NCBI RefSeq assembly: GCF_050948175.1
Contig: NC_135199.1
Coordinates: 806,001 to 870,000 of the forward strand
Length of the DNA: 64,000 nucleotides
Reading direction: 5' to 3'
DNA from: Xylocopa sonorina
Lineage: Eukaryota; Arthropoda; Insecta; Hymenoptera; Apidae
Both the position numbers and the translations under genes were made by a program. How positions within the stretch are numbered: position 1 is the first letter of the stretch; the number at the start of each line of letters is the position of its first letter. Below, piece by piece: positions 57,099 through 64,000 of this stretch. The notes below the pieces were generated by a model. That model ran no database searches and was not told the origin of the DNA. It saw only the letters and a list, made by a program, of their open reading frames with translations.

Positions 57099-60000
57099 CA
57101 TCTCATTTCTATGTTTCATGATAGGATATAATATTCATTGCGGAGTGTTATGTATATCTCGTCCATACCTCAAATGAATGTAAATACGACACTTCGTTGC
57201 TAGGATGTAGCGTTTGCAGATGTCTACGTATCGTGGCATTAGAGTTCTAATGCTTCTCAAAACGCGATATCGCATCTCATTTCTATGTTTCATGATAAGA
57301 TATAATATTCATTGCGAAGTGTCATGTATACTTCGTATTCCTTTCAAAAGAATTTAAATGCGACACTTCCCTGCTAGGAAATAGCGTTTGCAGATGTCCA
57401 CGTATCGAAGCAATAGACATCTAATGCTTCTCAAAACGCGATATCGCTCCTCATTTCTATGTTTCATCATAATATATAATATTCACTGCGAAGTGTCATG
57501 TATACCTCGTATTCCTTCCAAAAGAATGTAAATGCGGCACTTCCTTGCTAGGAAATAGCGTTTGCAGATGTCTACGTATCGAAGCAATAGTGTCCTAATG
57601 CTTCTCAAAACGCGATATCGCTACACATTACCATGTCTCATGATAATATAAAATATTCATTGTGGAGTGTTATATATACCTCGTATTCACTTCAAAAGAA
57701 TGTAAATGCGACACTTCCTTGCTGGGAAATGGCTTTTGCAGATGTCTACCTATCCAAGCAATAGATTTCTAAAGCTTGCTAATGCGCGACATCGCATCTC
57801 ATATCTATGTTTCATGATAATATATAATATTTATTACGAAGTGTCATGTATACCTCGCATACACTTCAAATGAATGTGAATGCGACAGTTCCATGCTACG
57901 AAATAGCGTTTGCAGATGTCTACGTATTGAAGCAATAGTATTCTAATGCTTCTTAAATCGCGATATCGCATCTCATTTCTATGTTTCATGATAAGATATA
58001 ATATTCATTGTGCAGTGTTATGTATACCTCGTATTCACTTCAGAACAATGTAAATGCGACACTTTCTTGCTAGGAAGTAGCGTTTGTAGATGTCTACGTA
58101 TCGAGGAAATAGATTTCTAATGCTTCTTAAATCGTCATATCGCATCTCATTTCTATGTTTCATGATAAGATATAATATTCATTGCGAAGTGTCATGTATA
58201 CCTCGTATTCCTTTCAAAAGAATGTAAATGCGACACTTCCTTGCTAGGAAGTAGCGTTTGCAGATGTCTAGTAATCGAAGCAATAGATTTCTAAAGCATG
58301 CCAATTCGCGTTATCGCATCTCATATCTATGTTTCATGATAATGTAAAATATTTATAGCGAAGTGTCATGTATACCTCGCATACACTTCAAATGAATGTG
58401 AATGCGACCGTTCCATGCTAGGAAATAGCGTTTGCAGATGTCTACGTATTGAAGCAATAGAATTCTAATGCTTCATAAATCGTCATATCGTATCTCATTT
58501 CTATGTTTCTTGATAAGATATAATATTCATTGTGAAATGTCATGTATACCTCGTATTCCTTTCAAAAGAATGTAAATGCGACACTTCTTTGCTAGGAAAT
58601 AGCGTTTGCAGGTGTCGACGTATCGAAGCAATAGGGATCTAATGCTTCTTAAATCGCCATATCGCTTCTCATTTCTATGTTTCATGATAATATATAATAT
58701 TCACTGCGAAGTGTCATGTATACCTCGCATACACTCCAAATGAATGTAAATGCGACACTTACTTGCTAGGAAGTAGCGCTTGCAGATGTCTACGTACCGA
58801 AGCAATAGTGTTCTAATGTTTCTTAAATCGCGATATCGCATCTCATTTCTATGTTTCATGTTAAGATATAATATTCATTGTGGAGTGTTATGTATACCTC
58901 GTATTCACTTCAATAGAATGTAAATGCGACACTTCCTTGCTAGGAAGTAGCGTTTGCAGATGTCTAGTAATCGAAGCAATAGATTTCTAAAGCATGCCAA
59001 TTCGCGTTATCGCATCTCATATCTATGTTTCGTGATAATATATAATTTTCATTGCGTAGTGTCATGTATACCTCGCATACAATTCAAACGAATGTGAATG
59101 CGACAGTTCCTTGCTAGGAAATAGCGTTTGCATATGTCTACGTATCGAAGCAATAGGTTTCTAAAGCTTGCTAATTCGCGATATCGCATCTCATTCCTAT
59201 GTTTCATGATAATGTATAATAGTCATTGCGAAGTGTCATGTATACATCTCATACACTTCAAATGAATGTGAATGCGACAGTTCCTTGCTAGGAAGTATCG
59301 TTTGCATATGCCTACGTAACGAAGCAATAGTGTCCTAATGCTTCTCTAAACGCGATATCGCTACTCATTTCTATGTTTCATGATAAGATATAATATTCAT
59401 TGTGCTGTGTTATGTATACCTCGCATACACTTCAAATGAATGTGAATGAGACAGTTCCTTGCTAGGAAATAGTGTTTGCAGATATCTACGTATCGAAGCA
59501 ATAGAGTTCTAAAGCTTCTTAAATCGCGATATCGCATCACATTTCTATGTTTCATGATAAGATATCATATTCATTGTGCAGTGTTATGTATACCTCGTAT
59601 TCCTTTCAATAGAATGTAAATGCGACACTTCCTTGCTAGGAGGTAGCGTTTGCAGATGTCTACGAATCGCAGCAATAGTGTTCTCATGCTTCTTAAATCG
59701 TCATACCGCACCTCATTTCTATGTTTCATGATAAGATATAATATTCATTGCGATGTGTCATGTATACCTCGTATTCACTTCAAAAGAATGTAAATGAGAC
59801 ACTTCCTTGCTAGGAAATAGAGCCTGCAGATGTCTACGTATCGAAGCAATAGAGTTCTAAAGCTTGCTAATTCGCGATATCGCATCTCATTTCTATGTTT
59901 CATGATAAGATATAATATTCATTGGGAAGTGTCATGCTTACCTGGTATTCATTTCAAAAGAATGTAAATACGACACTTCCTTCCTAGGAATTAGCGTTTA

Positions 60001-63000
60001 CAGATGTCTACATATCGAAGCAATAGGGATCTAATGCTTCTTAAATCGCCATATCGCTTCTCATTTCTACGTTTCATGATAATATATAATATTCACTGCG
60101 AAGTGTCATGTATACCTCGCATACACTTCAAATGAACGTAAATGCGACACTTCCTTGCTAGGAAATAGCGTTTGCAGGTATCTACCTATCGAAGCAATAG
60201 TGTTCTAAAGCTTCTTAATTCGCGATATCGCATCTCATTTCTATGTTTCATGATAATATATAATATTCACTGCGAAGTGTCAGGTATACCTCGCATACAC
60301 TTCAAATGAACGAAAATGCGACACTTCCTTGCCAGGAAGTAGCGTTTGCAGATGTCTACGTATCGAAGAAATTGTGATCTAATGCTTCTTAAATCGCCAT
60401 ATCGCTTCCCATTCCTATGTTTCATGATAATATATAATATTCACTGCGAAGTGTCATGTATACCTCGCATACACTTCAAATGAATGTAAACGCGACACTT
60501 GCTTGCCAGGAAATAGCGTTTGCAGATATCTACGTATCGAAGCAATAGCTTTCTATTGCTTCTTAAATCGTAATATCGCATCTCATATCTACGTTTCATG
60601 ATAAGATATAATATTCATTGTGGAGTGTTATGTATACCTCGTATTCACTTCAAAAGAATGTAAATGCGACACTTCCTTGCTAGGAAATAGCGTTTGCAGA
60701 TGTCTACGTATCGAAGCAATAGTGTCCTAATGCTTCTTAAATCGCGATACCGCATCTCATATCTATGTTTCATGATAATATATAATATTCATTGCGACGT
60801 GTCATGTATACCTAGCATATACTTCAAATGAATGTGAATGCGACAGTTCTTTGCTAGGAAATAGTGTTTGCAGATATCTAGTATCGAAGCAATAGAGTTC
60901 TAGTGCTTCTTAAATCGCGATATCGCATCCCATTTCTATGTTTCATGATAAGATATAATATTCATTGTGCAGTGCTATGAATACCTCCAATTCACTTCAA
61001 AAGAATGTAAATGCGACACTTCCTTGCTAGGAAGTAGCGTTTGCAGGTGTCTACGTATCGAAGCAATAGGTCTCTAGTTCTTGTTAAATCGTCATATCGC
61101 ATCTCATATCTACGTTTCATGATAAGATATAGTATTCATTCCGAAGTGTCATGTATACCTCGTATTCCTTTCAAAAGAATGTAAATGCGACACTTCCTTG
61201 CTAGGAAGTAGCGTTTGCAGATGTCTACGTATCGAAGCAATAGCTTTCTATTGCTTCTTAAATCGTCATATCGCATCTCATATCTACGTTTCATGATAAG
61301 ATATAATATTCATTGCGGAGTGTTATGTATAGCTCGTATTCACTCAAAAGAATGTAAACGCTACACTCCCTTCCCAGGAAATAGCATTTGCAAATGTCTA
61401 CGTATAATAGCATTAGAGTTCTAATGCTTCTCAAAACGCGATATCGCTACTCAATGCTATGTTTCATGACAATATATAATATTCATTGTGGAGTGTTATG
61501 TATACATCGTATTCACTTCAAAAGAATGTAAATGCGACACTTCCTTGCTAAGAAATAACGTTTGCAGATGTCTACGTATCGTAGCATTAGATTTCTAATC
61601 CTTCTCAAATCGCGATATCGCTACTCATTACTATGTTTCATGATGATATATAATATTCATTGTGGAGTGTTATGTATACCTCGTATTCACTTCAAAAGAA
61701 TGTAAATGCGGCACTTCCTTGCTTTGAAATAGCGTTTGCAGATGTCTACGTATCGAAGCTCTGGACATCTAATGCTTCATAAATCGCCATATCGCATCTC
61801 ATTTCTATGTTTCATGATAAGATATAATATTCATTGCGAAGTGTCATGTATGCCTCGTATTCCTTTCAAAAGAATAAATGCGACACTTCCTTGCTAGGAA
61901 ATAGCGCTTGCCGATGTCTACGTATCGAAGCAATAAAGTACTAAAGCTTGCTAATTCGCGATATTGCATCTCATTTCTATGTTTCATGATAAGATATAAT
62001 ATTCATTGCGGAGTGTTATGTATAGCTCGTATTCACTCAAAAGAATGTAAACGCTACACTCCCTTGCCAGGAAATAGCATTTGCAAATGTCTACGTATAA
62101 TAGCATTAGAGTTCTAATGCTTCTCAAAACGCGATATCGCTACTCAATGCTATGTTTCATGATAATATATAATATTCATTGTGGAGTGTTATGTATACCT
62201 CGTATACACTTCAAAAGAATGTAAATGCCACACTTCCTTGCTAGGAAATAGCGCTTGCAGATGTCTACGTATCGAAGCAATAGACTTCTAAAGCTTGCTA
62301 ATTCGCGATATCGCATCTCACTTCTATGTTTCATGATAAGAAATAATATTCATTGCGAAGTGTCATCTATACCTCGTATTCCTTTCAAAAGAATGTAAAT
62401 GCAACACTTCCTTGTTAGGAAGTAGCGTTTGCAGATATCTACGTATCGAAGCAGTAGAGTTCTAATGCTTCATAAGTTGCAATATTACATCTCATTTCTA
62501 TGTTTCATAATAAGATATAATATTCATTGTGGAGTGTTTTGTATACCTCGTATTCACTTCAAAAGAATGTAAACGCGACTCTTCCTTGCCAGGAAATAGC
62601 GTTTGCAGATGTCTACGTATCGTAGCATTAGAGTTCTAATGCTTGTCAAAACGCGATATCGCTACTCATTACTATGTTTCATGATAATATATAATATTCT
62701 TTGCGGAGTGTTATGCATACCTCGCATACACTTAAAATGAATGTAAATGCGACACTTCCTTGCTCGGAAATAGCGTTTGCAGGTGTCTACGTTTCGTAGC
62801 AATAGAGTTCTAACGCTCCTTAAAACGCGATACCGCATGTCATTTCTATGTTTCATGATAAGATATAATATTCATTGTGCAGTGTTATGTACACCTCGTA
62901 TTCACTTCACAGGAATGTAACTGCGACACTACCTTGCTAGGAAGTAGCGTTTGCAGATGTCTACGTATCGAAGCAATTGTGATCTAATGCTTCTTAAATC

Positions 63001-64000
63001 GCCATATCGCATCTCATTTCTGCGTTTAATGATAATATATAATACTCATTGTGCAGTGTTATGTATATCTCGTCTATACTTCAAATAATTGTAAATGCGA
63101 CACTTCCTTGCTAGGAAATAGCGTTCGCAGATGTCTACGTATCGTAGCATTAGATTTCTAATCCTTCTCAAATCGCGATATCGCTACTCATTACTATGTT
63201 TCATGATGATATATAATATTCATTGTGGAGTGTAATGTATACCTCGTATTCACTTCAAAAGAATGTAAATGCGGCACTTCCTTGCTTTGAAATAGCGTTT
63301 GCAGATGTCTACGTATCGAAGCAATAGTTTTCTAATGCTACTCAAATCGCCATATCTCTTCCCATTTCTATGTTTCATGATAATATATAATATTCACTGT
63401 GAAGTGTCATGTATATCTCGTATTCCTTTCAAAACAATGTAAATGCGACACTTCCTCGTTAGGATGTAGCGTTTGCAGAAGTCTACGTCTCGAAGCAATA
63501 GAGTTCTAATGCTCCTTAAATCGTCATATTACATCTCATTTCTATGTTTCATAATAAGATATAATATTCATTGTGGAGTGCTATGTATACCTCGTATTCA
63601 CTTCAAAAGAATATAAACGCGACACTTGCTTGCCAGGAAATAGCGTTTGCAGATGTCTACGTATCGTAGCATTAGATTTCTAATCCTTCTCAAATCGCGA
63701 TATCGCTACTCATTACTATGTTTCATGATGATATATAATATTCATTGTGGAGTGTAATGTATACCTCGTATTCACTTCAAAAGAATGTAAATGCGGCACT
63801 TCCTTGCTTTGAAATAGCGTTTGCAGATGTCTACGTATCGAAGCTCTGGACATCTAATTCTTCATAAATCGCCATATCGCATCTCATTTCTATGTTTCAT
63901 GATAAGATATAATATTCATTGCGAAGTGTCATGTATGCCTCGTATTCCTTTCAAAAGAATAAATGCGACACTTCCTTGCTAGGAAATAGCGCTTGCCGAT
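57099..64000 (-). repeat. 174-bp satellite array, reverse orientation, to window end
   Basis: About 40 monomers. Blocks recur at whole-monomer spacing: a variant at 61578 recurs at 63141 and 63663 (the last two 522 bp apart, 3 monomers), and one at 61331 recurs at 62024 (693 bp, 4 monomers). The window ends inside another copy of the 41.6/61.8-kb block. No gene is seen. Confidence 0.95.

Overview
The window is eukaryotic heterochromatin, most likely from an insect. The coding elements are Ty3/gypsy LTR retrotransposons whose Pol resembles the 17.6/297-type gypsy clade, and the host sequence is an AT-rich satellite. Insect is an inference; nothing in the window names the species. About 39 kb of the 64 kb (roughly 225 units) is a tandem satellite with a 174-bp monomer. 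LTR insertions break it up, and one 6.7-kb non-satellite island (about 42.6-49.3 kb) interrupts it.

Layout. 1-1908: a gypsy LTR (family A), cut by the window edge, abutting an inverted fragment of a related LTR (family B). 1909-9096: satellite in 'forward' orientation, split by a solo family-A LTR (4350-5910, TSD aagt). 9097-18145: one full-length element (5' LTR, PBS, gag, frameshift signal, pol, PPT, 3' LTR). 18146-42633: satellite in the opposite orientation, split by a solo family-B LTR (27115-28660) and by an inverted, internally deleted family-A element (29612-31707, TSD acgt). 42634-49300: island with two decayed LTRs of a further family (E), AT-rich sequence and a probable decayed RNF212/ZIP3-like gene. 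49301-54382: satellite, forward again. 54383-54743: a 361-bp deleted LTR (family C), after which the satellite is reversed to the window end, interrupted by a solo family-D LTR (55478-57098, TSD catc).

How the parts work together. The full-length element encodes Gag (two CCHC knuckles) and Pol (protease, RT, RNase H, integrase) in the -1 frame. The overlap holds a GGGAAAC slippery heptamer in the correct phase, with a hairpin 6 nt downstream. Pol does not stop at the PPT; its last ~97 codons lie inside the 3' LTR. The LTRs also carry a separate 106-115-codon ORF, conserved in protein sequence between families A, B and D, ending at or just before a consensus splice donor (AG|GTAAGT) present in every LTR copy that covers it. 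This protein-coding, splice-donor-bearing LTR is the best candidate for something undescribed.

Genome-structure signals. The two LTRs of the full-length element belong to different sublineages, its flanks share no target duplication, and the satellite flips strand across it. The same no-TSD and strand-flip combination occurs at 54383-54743. Both look like rearrangement junctions mediated by retroelements rather than simple insertions.
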